64,000 nt of DNA from Peptoniphilus mikwangii (GTDB lineage Bacteria; Bacillota; Clostridia; Tissierellales; Peptoniphilaceae). The notes under the pieces are model-generated. The model was not told the origin of the DNA, did not search any database, and worked only from the letters and a program-made list of their open reading frames with translations. The DNA lies in assembly GCF_000468535.1 (NCBI RefSeq), contig NZ_AUQY01000002.1, positions 414,205-478,204 of the forward strand. The letters are read 5' to 3'. Shown here piece by piece: positions 27,058-35,932 of the stretch. The stretch's first letter is position 1, and the number at the start of each line of letters is the position of its first letter. The translations under genes and the position numbers were made by a program.

Positions 27058-28473
27058 CTAATCATTATTTGTTTTTTTATTTGTTTTTTCTTTATTGTAA
27101 TTTTTCTTTTCTCTTTCTTTTTTCTCTCTTATCACATCAGGATCACCTTCACCTATTACTACTACTTTATCCTGTGCGATGTAATTTGAGCTTGATATTT
27201 TTTGAGTTTCTACAATTTGTCCATCTTTAATTATATTTTTATAAGTGACATAACTGTATCCCTTTGCACCCGGTTTTTTCACTTCCTCTTTACCTTCTTC
27301 TATTGCATCCGAATACTGTGTAATTACATTAGGTTCAGTAACTGCAAGTAACTTAGGTTCAATTTCAACTTGATAGTCTCGATCCGCTTTATTTCCGAAT
27401 ATTTGAAATTTAAGCTCATTGCCGTCTGCAAATGCCTTGAAATATATATTATGATTTAAGTTATTTCTAAACTTTAAATCTTTATATCCTTGAGAAACTG
27501 CCGCATCTGTTCCAAGCGGTACATATGAAATAGGTCTTGTATGATTATATCTCTCAACAATATCCAAATCTGCCCTTATAAGTGCATTATATAATGTGGT
27601 TGATACTTGACATATTCCTCCGCCAACACCTCTATCAAACTCTCCGTTAATTATAATTCCCGCATCTTTAAATCCCGTTAATAAACTTATATCTCCAACA
27701 ACATTATTAAATGAAACCTCTTCTCCAGGTTTTAATATAAAATCATTAAAGTGACTTGCACCCAATGCAATGTTATCTTTTCTGTTATCTTCCGATTTTG
27801 AATAATCTGTTGAAAATTCAGATAGAAGTCCATCTATACCTTCAAACTGCTTTATATACACAGTCGGTTCAGATTTTAAAATTGGAAGCTGTATATCTTC
27901 TTTTTTATCAATATCATGAAATATTAATTCCTTTAATTTTTTTGAATCTAAATATGAACCCTGCTCCTCTTTAGAAAGATTGAATCCATTTTCAGCACTA
28001 TATGATATTTCAGCATTCTTAGGTTTTTTATATACCTTTTCAACCAAAAAATTAATTGTGGCATCTACTTTTTCAACGCTGAAGCTCTCCGACAATTCAA
28101 TATTCTTATGAACGATCGATGTGTATATAATATCAAAAAAATTTTTTATTATAGAATTACTCCTGCCTATCAAGTAAGCTTCTTTAACTGCTGTTTCAAC
28201 ATCAAGTGTGTAGCCCAAGTCCTTATATGGTATAAAATAATTCATTTCTTCAGTTGAAAATTTTAATTTAGCATCTTTATTTTCTTCTTCCTTGGTTGAT
28301 GTAATTTTTAATATTGCATCTTCAACTGATAGCTCTGATACATCTATATTAGATATCTTTATACCACGATGTATTTTTTCGCTTTTTGATTCATTACTAT
28401 AATAAATAATTGCAATTCCAAGTAATACAACAGCTAATACTACTGATATCACTCTCTTGTTACTAAAGTGCAT
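27058..28473 (-). CDS. VanW family cell-wall protein
   Basis: Membrane-anchored extracellular protein of 471 residues. The N terminus has one hydrophobic segment (about 9-25). About 40-210 hold two YoaR-like putative peptidoglycan-binding repeats. The VanW domain follows (about 235-370), with the signature FDRGVGGGICQVSTTLYNAL and RYNHTRPISYVPLGTDAAV. The C terminus has a G5-like piece (KPGAKGYSYVTYKNII) and a charged K/N-rich tail. Despite the name, VanW proteins do not give vancomycin resistance by themselves. It is the third gene after ylxP and nth, three bases after the nth stop. Confidence 0.9.
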   Translation of the reverse strand: MHFSNKRVISVVLAVVLLGIAIIYYSNESKSEKIHRGIKISNIDVSELSVEDAILKITSTKEEENKDAKLKFSTEEMNYFIPYKDLGYTLDVETAVKEAYLIGRSNSIIKNFFDIIYTSIVHKNIELSESFSVEKVDATINFLVEKVYKKPKNAEISYSAENGFNLSKEEQGSYLDSKKLKELIFHDIDKKEDIQLPILKSEPTVYIKQFEGIDGLLSEFSTDYSKSEDNRKDNIALGASHFNDFILKPGEEVSFNNVVGDISLLTGFKDAGIIINGEFDRGVGGGICQVSTTLYNALIRADLDIVERYNHTRPISYVPLGTDAAVSQGYKDLKFRNNLNHNIYFKAFADGNELKFQIFGNKADRDYQVEIEPKLLAVTEPNVITQYSDAIEEGKEEVKKPGAKGYSYVTYKNIIKDGQIVETQKISSSNYIAQDKVVVIGEGDPDVIREKKEREKKNYNKEKTNKKTNND

Positions 28474-28476
28474 TAC

Positions 28477-29121
28477 TTATTTCTCCCTTTTAAAATATTT
28501 ACAATAACTTGAAATTTTACATTCTTCACAAATAGGATTTCTTGCTTTACATATTCTTCTACCATGAAAAATTAAAAGATGATGTGCTCTTGTCCATCTG
28601 TTTTTTTCAATTTTTTTCTGCAGAGCTTTTTCAGTTTCTAAAACGTCTTTCTCATCTACAAATCCTATTCTATTTGCAAGCCTAAATACATGAGTATCGA
28701 CTGCTATAGCCGGAACTCCAAAACAAGTAGATGCTACCACATTAGCCGTCTTTTTCCCTACCCCGGGAAGTGACATAAGCTCCTCTATCGTTTTTGGAAC
28801 TTGCCCGTCAAACTCCTCAATGATTTTTTTAGATGCCATTAAAATATTCTTCGCTTTATTTCTATAAAAGCCACAAGGCTTAATAATTTCTTCTATTCCA
28901 AAAATTCCAAGTTCAATAAAATCTAAAGGAGTATTATATTTTTTATACATATCTCGTGTAACAGAATTAACTCTCACATCGGTACATTGTGCTGAAAGAA
29001 TAGTTGACACAAGCAGTTCAAACGGTGAATTATGCTCTAACTCACAATGTGCATCAGGATAACATATCTCTAATACATCAAGTACCTGCTCTGCTTCTTT
29101 TTTAGTTAATAATTTTCTCAT
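28477..29121 (-). CDS. nth: endonuclease III
   Basis: Bifunctional DNA glycosylase/AP lyase that removes oxidised pyrimidines. About 214 residues. The helix-hairpin-helix is MSLPGVGKKTANVVAS, with the catalytic Lys in GKKTAN, and the Asp is in AVDTHVFRLANR. The iron-sulfur loop is C-x6-C-x2-C-x5-C (CKARNPICEECKISSYC). I start at the ATG at 29121 (AGGTG just upstream) instead of the GTG at 29127. It lies six bases after ylxP and three before vanW. Confidence 0.95.
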   Translation of the reverse strand: MRKLLTKKEAEQVLDVLEICYPDAHCELEHNSPFELLVSTILSAQCTDVRVNSVTRDMYKKYNTPLDFIELGIFGIEEIIKPCGFYRNKAKNILMASKKIIEEFDGQVPKTIEELMSLPGVGKKTANVVASTCFGVPAIAVDTHVFRLANRIGFVDEKDVLETEKALQKKIEKNRWTRAHHLLIFHGRRICKARNPICEECKISSYCKYFKREK

Positions 29122-29127
29122 ATTCAC

Positions 29128-29409
29128 CTACAACATTTCAATGTCGCATTCAATAATTTCCACATCATTAAAATTTTCAATAAAGTTTAAAACCTTATTG
29201 ATAACTTCATCTGCAAAGATACTGTCATTTGAAACTACCGCTATCCCAATAACAGAGCTTTGCCATAAATCATTATCCTCCACTTCAGCTATGGAAATAT
29301 TAAATTTATTCTTTAGTCTTTCAATCAAGGATTTTATAATCTTTCTCTTTTCCTTTAGACTGTTAGGTGAAAAGAGTCTAAGTTTTATTTTACATGTTCC
29401 CACAACCAT
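29128..29409 (-). CDS. ylxP: DUF503 / YlxP-like protein
   Basis: Small protein (93 residues from the ATG at 29409) with the DUF503 pattern: KIKLRLFSPNSLKEKRKIIKSL at the front and FNISIAEVEDNDLWQSSVIG in the middle, where ISIAEVxxxDLWQ is the hallmark. YlxP proteins occur with ribosome-maturation genes and their role is not settled. No ribosome site precedes the ATG; instead a -10 box ends 6 bases upstream, so the transcript from that promoter would be leaderless. The in-frame GTG at 29427 would overlap the -10 box. First gene of ylxP-nth-vanW. Confidence 0.88.
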   Translation of the reverse strand: MVVGTCKIKLRLFSPNSLKEKRKIIKSLIERLKNKFNISIAEVEDNDLWQSSVIGIAVVSNDSIFADEVINKVLNFIENFNDVEIIECDIEML

Positions 29410-29415
29410 AATTTT

Positions 29416-29443
29416 ATTATATAACACAAAGTATAAAATTCAA
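29416..29443 (-). promoter_or_regulatory. proximal ylxP promoter (leaderless geometry)
   Basis: On the minus strand TTGAAT (29438-29443) and TATAAT (29416-29421) are 16 bases apart. The ATG at 29409 is only six bases past the -10 box, so the first transcribed base would be at or next to the start codon. Confidence 0.55.
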
Positions 29444-29490
29444 ACTAACTTTTTTCCCCATACAATCTCTAAAATTTATTCAATTATAGT

Positions 29491-29519
29491 ATACTATCCC
29501 CACAAATATACTTTGTCAA
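29491..29519 (-). promoter_or_regulatory. distal ylxP promoter
   Basis: On the minus strand TTGACA (29514-29519) and TAGTAT (29491-29496) are 17 bases apart. This would give a leader of about 75 bases before ylxP. The rest of 29428-29672 holds nothing else I can name apart from the surface-protein terminator. Confidence 0.5.
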
Positions 29520-29632
29520 ACATCGAAGATACATTTTATAAAAATATTTATATAATTGTCGGTATTTTTAATTTCAACTTTAAATTTTAGTATATGAGAT
29601 ATATTAGTATCCATAATTAAATTTCAAAAAAT

Positions 29633-29666
29633 AAAAGGCTACTCTAAAATTTAAGAATAGCCTTTT
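29633..29666 (-). terminator. terminator of the surface-protein gene
   Basis: A 9-bp stem (AAAAGGCTA, 29633-29641, with 29658-29666), extended by more pairs after one mismatch, with A/T runs on both sides. It is just past the stop at 29673. Confidence 0.7.
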
Positions 29667-29672
29667 GTTTTT

Positions 29673-31181
29673 TCATGGATAAACAACATTAGTTCCGCTT
29701 AAAGTTACTGTATCTGACTTAACTGTATTGCCGAATTTATCTTTTACTATACAATAATATCTCCTTGATATAATTGGCAAACTGGTAGTATATGAACTAT
29801 AAACAGCTCCGTCAATAGGTTCCGGATAATTCATAAGAACCATAGAATACCATTGGTATGTTAACCCAACTCCCTCAGCTTCAACAGATAAAGTCCAACT
29901 GCTCCCTGCACTTCCGCTCTGTCCCACAGGTTGTTTTGTAATCTTTAGAGGAATTGGCTGTACAGTTAATAAAGCCTCTCTTGTTATCACAGTATTGCCG
30001 TTTTTGTCTTTTATTATACAACGACACTTTGCTCCGGCAAGAGCCTCACTGACTACTACTCCAAGTCTATTTGTATTTATTCCGCTAATTCCCGATAAGC
30101 CTTGTAAACTTGAAAAAGAATATCCGGGCATTTGTCCTTCCCATTGATATGTCAAGCCTTCTCCTGTTGCAACTACTTCAACATATACAGTATCTCCAAT
30201 CTTCGCACTGATATCCGAAGGCTCTACAAGAATAACCGGTTTTGTGTTTGAAATTCCTGTAACGGTTAAACTTACCACCTGAGATATAAGAGTGTTGCCA
30301 TTTTTGTCTTTTACAACGCAACGCCCTTTTACGCCGTTAAAATTAGCAACTCCCTTTAATCTAAGTATGCTTGTATTGCTACCTGAAATTTCTGAAGAAT
30401 CATTTAATTTTACAAATTCATTATTATTTAGACCTTCCCATTGATATGTTAACCCTTCTCCTTTGGCTTGAATTTCAAATGTTGCCCAACTTTCAAAACT
30501 TATAGTTTGATCTGTAGGTTGTTTTGTTATTTCAAATTCTTTATTTGTGCCTGACATAGAAAATGTTAATCTCTTACTCTTATCCATCATTCTTGAAAGT
30601 ATAGCAGCTACTTCACTTCTCTTAATATTTGAGTTAGGACTGCAATTGTGTAATACATCTACTCCTTGAACAATTCCAACCTTATACAACTTATAAATTT
30701 CTGCTGCATTTGTCATTGTCATCGGCACATCAGGAATACTTCCATCTGCTATTGTATTTATTTCTGTCATCTCACTTGCAGGAAGCGCTTTTGCAAAAAT
30801 TGCCATATATCCTGCTCTTGTTGCACTGGACATCCACGCTAATTCACCTGAAATTATCCCATTATTCTTAGCATAATCTACATAGGTTTGATACCATGGA
30901 TTTCCATTTGTAAGTGTTACACTTCCCATAGTTGCCTTTTGATGCATACACGCTGCAAGCTTTACCGCCTCTGCATAAGTCATATTTTCGTCAGGTGCAA
31001 AAATCTTTTCACTTCTTCCGTTTATCAGACCTTTTTCATATGCTGAATTTACATCATTATAATACCATGCACTGGTTGGTACATCTGTAAATGACATAGC
31101 TTTTGCAAAGACACTTTGTGAAATTATCATAAAGCTCAGCGTAACTGCAACTGTCAAATAAAATACTTTAGTTCTCTTCAT
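29673..31181 (-). CDS. S-layer homology / Ig-like repeat surface protein
   Basis: Secreted cell-surface protein of about 502 residues. A signal peptide (about 1-28, hydrophobic core YLTVAVTLSFMIIS, then FAKA) is followed by three SLH-type segments (about 30-205; FTDVPTSAWYYNDV, NGNPWYQTYVDYAKNNGII, DVPMTMTNAAEIYKLY) that normally bind pyruvylated wall polymer. Three Ig-like repeats follow, marked by GLTYQWEG/GLTYQWY and by C(I/V)(V/I)KDKNGNT before each end. Between them lie ITKQP linkers. I use the ATG at 31181 with AAGGAGG upstream. Monocistronic. The ligand of the Ig repeats is unknown; adhesion is a plausible role. Confidence 0.88.
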   Translation of the reverse strand: MKRTKVFYLTVAVTLSFMIISQSVFAKAMSFTDVPTSAWYYNDVNSAYEKGLINGRSEKIFAPDENMTYAEAVKLAACMHQKATMGSVTLTNGNPWYQTYVDYAKNNGIISGELAWMSSATRAGYMAIFAKALPASEMTEINTIADGSIPDVPMTMTNAAEIYKLYKVGIVQGVDVLHNCSPNSNIKRSEVAAILSRMMDKSKRLTFSMSGTNKEFEITKQPTDQTISFESWATFEIQAKGEGLTYQWEGLNNNEFVKLNDSSEISGSNTSILRLKGVANFNGVKGRCVVKDKNGNTLISQVVSLTVTGISNTKPVILVEPSDISAKIGDTVYVEVVATGEGLTYQWEGQMPGYSFSSLQGLSGISGINTNRLGVVVSEALAGAKCRCIIKDKNGNTVITREALLTVQPIPLKITKQPVGQSGSAGSSWTLSVEAEGVGLTYQWYSMVLMNYPEPIDGAVYSSYTTSLPIISRRYYCIVKDKFGNTVKSDTVTLSGTNVVYP

Positions 31182-31307
31182 ATTTATCACTCCTCCTTAT
31201 ATTTTAGTATTAAAAAGTACTATAATTAAAACTTTTCTTTTTTATATTATACCAAAAAATCGATTAATTGAAACTATTTTATTTATATAATTTCAAATTT
31301 TACTAAT

Positions 31308-31339
31308 AAAAAAAGACACCACTCTTTAAATGATGTCTT
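31308..31339 (-). terminator. terminator after the thioesterase gene
   Basis: An 8-bp stem with one G-U pair (31313-31320 with 31332-31339), followed on the minus strand by a T run at 31306-31312, eight bases beyond the stop at 31347. Confidence 0.7.
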
Positions 31340-31346
31340 ATAATAG

Positions 31347-31868
31347 TTATATTGCATATAAATCTATTCTGCTTTCTAAATCTTTATTTCTTTCTCTTCG
31401 CTCCTTAATTTTTGCTCTTCGCTTTTCGTAATCTGCAATAAATCTTATCTCATCTTCTGTTTCTCCCTCTATCTTAGGAAGTGTTTCTCCGTCTTTCAAA
31501 TCTAATGCAGCATATGTTATAAAAGCCATTGCTGCTAAATATCTATCCCCTGTTACAGAATTTTCTCCTATAAATTTTACAAATATTTCCATTGATTTAG
31601 CACCAACACCTGAAATATATGCCTCTCCAAATATAAAATCTCCAAGCCTTATAGGATTTAAAAAATCAAAACTGTCAAAAGATGCTGTTGTAACGCTGCC
31701 TCTTCTATGTTTTATTGCAACTACACCTGCAAGATTGTCCGCCCACTCAAGAAGTCTTGCTCCATAAACTGTACCTCCCTCATTTAAATCAGTGGGAAGT
31801 GTAGCGTGAGTAAAAAAAGCTCTGCTATATGAAGTTTTCTTAACACTATCTGTAAAGTTCTCTTGCAA
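31347..31868 (-). CDS. acyl-CoA thioesterase (hotdog fold)
   Basis: Hydrolyses acyl-CoA to free acid and CoA in the cytoplasm. It is 173 residues, a single hotdog domain of the YkhA/BACH type: THATLPTDLNEGGTVYGARLLEWAD with the usual catalytic Asp/Asn-Gly region, and ASFDSFDFLNPIRLGD. The C-terminal 35 residues are highly charged (EKRRAKIKERRERNKD). The start is TTG at 31868 with AGGAG 6 bases upstream, inside the end of psuG (23-base overlap). Last gene of tdk-psuK-psuG-thioesterase. The acyl-chain preference is unknown. Confidence 0.88.
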   Translation of the reverse strand: MQENFTDSVKKTSYSRAFFTHATLPTDLNEGGTVYGARLLEWADNLAGVVAIKHRRGSVTTASFDSFDFLNPIRLGDFIFGEAYISGVGAKSMEIFVKFIGENSVTGDRYLAAMAFITYAALDLKDGETLPKIEGETEDEIRFIADYEKRRAKIKERRERNKDLESRIDLYAI

Positions 31869-32772
31869 TTTGCGCTCCTACCTTTGCATTATTTTCAACC
31901 AAAGCAATATTTGAAACCAAAGATTTTCCACTTGTAACTTCAAGTACTTTTCCAAGTAAGAAAGGAGTTGTTTCTTTTCCAGTTATTCCCTTTTCTTTAG
32001 CTTCTTTTAAAGCAGATTCTATCGCACTGTTAATCAAATTTTCATCCATTGCATCTTCTTCCGGAATAGGATTTGCTACAAGTACTCCTCCTGAAAGTCC
32101 AAGCTCCCATTTTGTACTTGCCGTATTTGCAATTTCAGCTACGCTGTCCATTTTATAATCTAATTTATATCCTGATTTTCTTGTATAAAAAGCAGGCATA
32201 TCATCTGTTTTATATCCGAGTACCGGAACTCCGAATGTTTCTAAATATTCAAGAGTAAGTCCGATATCAAGTATAGATTTTGCACCTGCACATACAACTA
32301 CTATGTCTGTTCCTGCAAGCTCCTGTAAATCTCTTGAAATATCAAATGTTTCTTCAGCTCCTCTGTGTACTCCTCCTATTCCGCCGGTTACAAGCAACTT
32401 AATTCCTGCAAGGGAAGCAGTTATAATTGATGTTGCTACTGTAGTAGCTCCATTTAATTTATTAGCTATAATATATGGATAATCTCTTCTGGAGCATTTT
32501 ATAATATCTTTTGATGTAGCCATAAATTTAAGTTCTTCTTCACTTAACCCAACTCTAATTTTTCCATTTATTATTGCTGTTGTTGCAGGAATTGCTCCAT
32601 TTTCCCTTACTATTCTCTCACAAGCAAGTGCTGTTTCTAAATTTTGAGGATATGGCATTCCATGTGATATTATTGTTGATTCAAGTGCAACAATCGGATA
32701 TCCGTTATCCATTGCATCTTGAACTTCAGGACTTATAACCATATACTTCTTCATCATTTCTCTACTTAACAT
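31846..32772 (-). CDS. psuG: pseudouridine-5'-phosphate glycosidase
   Basis: Cleaves pseudouridine 5'-phosphate to uracil and ribose 5-phosphate, the second step of pseudouridine breakdown. It is 308 residues. Family signatures are VALESTIISHGMPYPQNLE, GAIPATTAIINGKI, VTGGIGGVHRGAEETFDIS (substrate loop), VVCAGAKSILDIG and TDDMPAFYTRKSG. The preceding kinase gene overlaps it by 11 bases, so substrate and enzyme are made together. No secretion signal. Confidence 0.95.
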   Translation of the reverse strand: MLSREMMKKYMVISPEVQDAMDNGYPIVALESTIISHGMPYPQNLETALACERIVRENGAIPATTAIINGKIRVGLSEEELKFMATSKDIIKCSRRDYPYIIANKLNGATTVATSIITASLAGIKLLVTGGIGGVHRGAEETFDISRDLQELAGTDIVVVCAGAKSILDIGLTLEYLETFGVPVLGYKTDDMPAFYTRKSGYKLDYKMDSVAEIANTASTKWELGLSGGVLVANPIPEEDAMDENLINSAIESALKEAKEKGITGKETTPFLLGKVLEVTSGKSLVSNIALVENNAKVGAQIARELYR

Positions 32773-33847
32773 TCTTAACTTCCCCCTCTATATTTTTAAC
32801 AGTAAATTTTTCGCTGTTTGTCTTTTCAGACATAAGTGCTATTCTACTTGATGCAGTTGCAAATTTCATTCTTTCTGTAAGCTTATAATCTTTTATATAG
32901 GAATAAACATAGCCTGCCATAAAAGCATCTCCAGCCCCCGAGGCATTTACAATATCCATAGTATTTGAACTTACATGCAACATATCTTTTTCATCAGCAT
33001 ACAAACTTCCTTCATCACCCATGGTTATTACAACAGAGTTTACTCCCTGCTCAATTATTTTTTTAGCAGATTTTTTTGCATCTTCAAGGCTGTCTATTTT
33101 CACTTTACTTAAAAATTCAGCCTCATATTTATTCGCTTTTAAAAAATAAACATTATTTAATAATCCTTCAAGCTTTTCCGCTTTATTTACAGACACACAA
33201 TCTACAAAATATTTTTGATTTATATTTTTAAATAGAAATTCAAGGGTTTCTCTTGTAAGATTTGTATCTACAATACAGCAAATCGCATTTTCAATCATTC
33301 TCTGTTTTTTTTCAATAAGCTCTGGAGTCAATTTATTTATTATTTCCATATCATTAATTGCAATATCCATATCTCTATTTTCATCTAATATGGCAAGATA
33401 TACAGATGTATTACAATCATGCATTACAAAAATACTATCAGATTCAATTCCAAGTGAATTGAGCTCGTTTAAAATAAACCTGCCCTTGTCATCATCTCCT
33501 ATTACAGAAATAATCGAAGTTCTCACATTCAGCCTTGAGATATTTTCAGCAATATTTCTTCCAACCCCGCCTGTTGATTGAATAATCCTTCCGGGATTTG
33601 AATCATTTTTTATCAATTTAAAATCAGAATAGCCTACTATATCTACATTAGCTCCTCCGACTACAACAACATACGGCTCATCTCTAAGCACATACTGTCT
33701 TCCCAATATATAACCTTGACTTGAAAGATTTTTTATGTGCGCTGCAACTGAAGATCTTTTAATATTTAATAAATCAGCTATCTCCTGTTGTGATATCGCA
33801 GGATTTTTTTTAATGAGCTGCATTATTTCATTTTCTCTTGGAGTCAA
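32762..33847 (-). CDS. psuK: PfkB-family kinase with N-terminal winged helix (probable pseudouridine kinase)
   Basis: About 361 residues. Residues about 1-55 form an HTH/MarR-like DNA-binding domain (NEIMQLIKKNPAISQQEIAD, IKRSSVAAHIKNLSSQGYI). The rest is a ribokinase-type sugar kinase: VVGGANVDIVGYSD, STGGVGRNIAENISRL, VITMGDEGSL and the anion-hole/catalytic NASGAGDAFMAGY. Placement directly before psuG makes pseudouridine the likely substrate. HTH-PfkB fusions of this kind are known and may autoregulate. I favour a TTG start at 33847 with GAGGTG upstream; a GTG at 33856 overlaps that site. Confidence 0.9.
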   Translation of the reverse strand: MTPRENEIMQLIKKNPAISQQEIADLLNIKRSSVAAHIKNLSSQGYILGRQYVLRDEPYVVVVGGANVDIVGYSDFKLIKNDSNPGRIIQSTGGVGRNIAENISRLNVRTSIISVIGDDDKGRFILNELNSLGIESDSIFVMHDCNTSVYLAILDENRDMDIAINDMEIINKLTPELIEKKQRMIENAICCIVDTNLTRETLEFLFKNINQKYFVDCVSVNKAEKLEGLLNNVYFLKANKYEAEFLSKVKIDSLEDAKKSAKKIIEQGVNSVVITMGDEGSLYADEKDMLHVSSNTMDIVNASGAGDAFMAGYVYSYIKDYKLTERMKFATASSRIALMSEKTNSEKFTVKNIEGEVKNVK

Positions 33848-33889
33848 ATAAATCACCTCTAAAACTTTGTTTAGATTATAAACTTTTAA

Positions 33890-34474
33890 TTATTTTTCGT
33901 CAAGTTCTTTTTTCAAAATTTCATTATAACAATTTCTACAGAGCGGTTCATATTCTTCAGTGGCGCCTATTACAATTCTCTCATCACTTTTTGTCTTTCT
34001 ATGAGAAACCCATGCATCAGCACCACATACTGTACACACTGCATGATGCTTATTTAAATAGTCGCTCCTTGACATAAGTTCTTTTACAATTTCAAAAGGC
34101 TTTGAAGTATAATCCATATCAAGTCCTGCAACTACAACAGTTTTTCCGGAGTTTAAAAGTTCATTTATCTCTTTTAATATTTCTTCTACTTCTCCGCCTA
34201 AAAATTGTACTTCATCTATACCGACAACTTCAAAATCACTTTTACTTACATACTTAACAAGCTCAAATATGTTATTTACCATTACTGCAGAAAGATATGT
34301 ATTATCATGAGTTACAATTTTTTCTCTATCCGCTCTCGTATCAATAGATGGTTTAAATGCAACTGTCTTATATCCGGCTATTGCAAATCTTTTCATTTCT
34401 CTTTCAAGACTTGATGTCTTTCCGCTAAACATTGAACCTGTGTGAACAATTAATCTACCCTTATATTGATGCAT
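33890..34474 (-). CDS. tdk: thymidine kinase
   Basis: Salvage phosphorylation of thymidine to dTMP. It is 194 residues of the type II (TK1-like) family: P-loop TGSMFSGKTSSLEREMKR, the Walker B-like VGIDEVQFLGG, a substrate lasso with AGLDMDYTSKPFE, and zinc ligands in CTVCGA and CRNCY. AAGGAGG precedes the ATG. It leads the tdk-psuK-psuG-thioesterase operon, with 42 bases to psuK. All catalytic features look intact. Confidence 0.95.
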   Translation of the reverse strand: MHQYKGRLIVHTGSMFSGKTSSLEREMKRFAIAGYKTVAFKPSIDTRADREKIVTHDNTYLSAVMVNNIFELVKYVSKSDFEVVGIDEVQFLGGEVEEILKEINELLNSGKTVVVAGLDMDYTSKPFEIVKELMSRSDYLNKHHAVCTVCGADAWVSHRKTKSDERIVIGATEEYEPLCRNCYNEILKKELDEK

Positions 34475-34541
34475 AATTACCTCCTTATAATATAAAATAA
34501 TTATAACACCATTACAGATTAAAACACATAAAAAATAAAAT

Positions 34542-34567
34542 TAGGATACTTAAATTTAAGTATCCTA
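34542..34567 (-). terminator. radA terminator
   Basis: A 26-bp perfect palindrome (TAGGATACTTAAA, 34542-34554, with 34555-34567) directly at the radA stop codon, with a T-rich run after it on the minus strand. Confidence 0.7.
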
Positions 34568-35932
34568 CTAAATTTTTTCTATCACATCTGAAATTGTCTT
34601 GCATTTATAAATTTTTAAATTCTTCACATTTTCAAATTCAGTTTTAACCGGAGGTATAAATGCTCTCTTAAATCCCATTCGTTCCGCTTCTTTAAGTCTT
34701 ATTTCAATTGAAGGAACGCTCTTTAATTCACCTGTAAGTCCAACATCTGAAATAAAAACAGTTTGTGTATCTATTGCAACATTTTTAAGCGATGAATAAA
34801 TACTCATCATTACCGCCAAATTCACCGCAGGCTCTTTCAACTTTATTCCTCCTGTAGTCTTTACTACTATATTTTTGTCCATGAGTCTTAACCCTGCTCT
34901 CTGCTCCAAAATTGAAATCAATGTACTAAGATGCTCTCTATTTAGACATTCTCCCACACGTGATGGATACGGTAAAAAACTTTGAGAGCTAAGCGCTTCA
35001 ATTTCAAGGATTATAGGTCTTGTTCCTTCCCTTATTACGCTAAGTGCCGAACCGGGAAGTTCTGTCCCCTCTTTTCTATATGTCATAAAATACTCTGACG
35101 GATTATCAAGTGACTCAAGACCTTTTTCTGTCATCAAAAAAAATCCCATTTCCCCTGTTGAACCATATCTATTTTTAGTAGCAAGTAGTCCTCTTAACTC
35201 TTCATTACTCTCATTTTCTATAAGCAAAACTGTATCTACTAAATGCTCAAGAGCTCTAACACCTGCAAGTTCATCCTCCTTAGTCATTTGACCTACCAAA
35301 AATACAACTCTAGGTCTAAGAGGATTTTTTGCAATCTCTACCATTTTATATGCACACTCCATAATTTGAGTAGGCGTTGAAGGTCTTGAAGGTATATCTC
35401 TTAATACAAAAGTCTGAATTGAATCTATTATTATAAAATCAGGGTCTGTTTTTTCTATTTCTTCAAGTACATTATCCATCGTATTATCAGAATACACATA
35501 TATATTTTCTGAAATAAAATCTACGACTCTGTTAGCTCTGTTTTTTATTTGACTTTCAGACTCTTCTCCCGAAGCATATAAAACTTTAAAACCCTGCTTT
35601 GCCATATCATTTGCAACCTGCAAGAGAAGTGTAGATTTTCCCACACCCGGTTTTGCTGTTATTATGGATACAGAATCTCTAACAATTCCGCCTCCCATAA
35701 CTCTGTTAAATTCCTCTATAGTGCTTTGTATTCTAAATGAAGTTATGCTTTCTATTTCTTTCAATTTTTTAGCTGACGTACTTTTTTCTGTCGCTTTAGC
35801 ATTTATCTTTTTTTCATCTACTTCAATTATTTCCTCAAATGTATTCCAATCTCCACATTCAGGACATTTCCCAAAATAACCTGATGATATATAGCCACAC
35901 TTTTTACACTTGAACTTGTTCTTTTTTTTCAT
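34568..35932 (-). CDS. radA: DNA repair protein RadA/Sms
   Basis: Branch-migration ATPase in recombination and repair. About 454 residues. A zinc finger at the N terminus ([21 protein letters not shown]), a RecA-like domain with Walker A ITAKPGVGKSTLLLQ and Walker B DFIIIDSIQT, the RadA-specific KNRYGSTGEMGFF (KNRFG motif), and a C-terminal Lon-like domain (GGIKLKEPAVNLAVMMSIYSS) are all seen. The ATG at 35932 is preferred over the GTG at 35944. It overlaps the end of clpC and closes the ctsR operon, a standard order in Firmicutes. Confidence 0.95.
   Translation of the reverse strand: MKKKNKFKCKKCGYISSGYFGKCPECGDWNTFEEIIEVDEKKINAKATEKSTSAKKLKEIESITSFRIQSTIEEFNRVMGGGIVRDSVSIITAKPGVGKSTLLLQVANDMAKQGFKVLYASGEESESQIKNRANRVVDFISENIYVYSDNTMDNVLEEIEKTDPDFIIIDSIQTFVLRDIPSRPSTPTQIMECAYKMVEIAKNPLRPRVVFLVGQMTKEDELAGVRALEHLVDTVLLIENESNEELRGLLATKNRYGSTGEMGFFLMTEKGLESLDNPSEYFMTYRKEGTELPGSALSVIREGTRPIILEIEALSSQSFLPYPSRVGECLNREHLSTLISILEQRAGLRLMDKNIVVKTTGGIKLKEPAVNLAVMMSIYSSLKNVAIDTQTVFISDVGLTGELKSVPSIEIRLKEAERMGFKRAFIPPVKTEFENVKNLKIYKCKTISDVIEKI

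Noticed and set aside
27058-28473. Vancomycin resistance gene
   Set aside because: VanW-domain proteins are common in Firmicutes; no vanA/B, vanH, vanX or vanRS genes are here.
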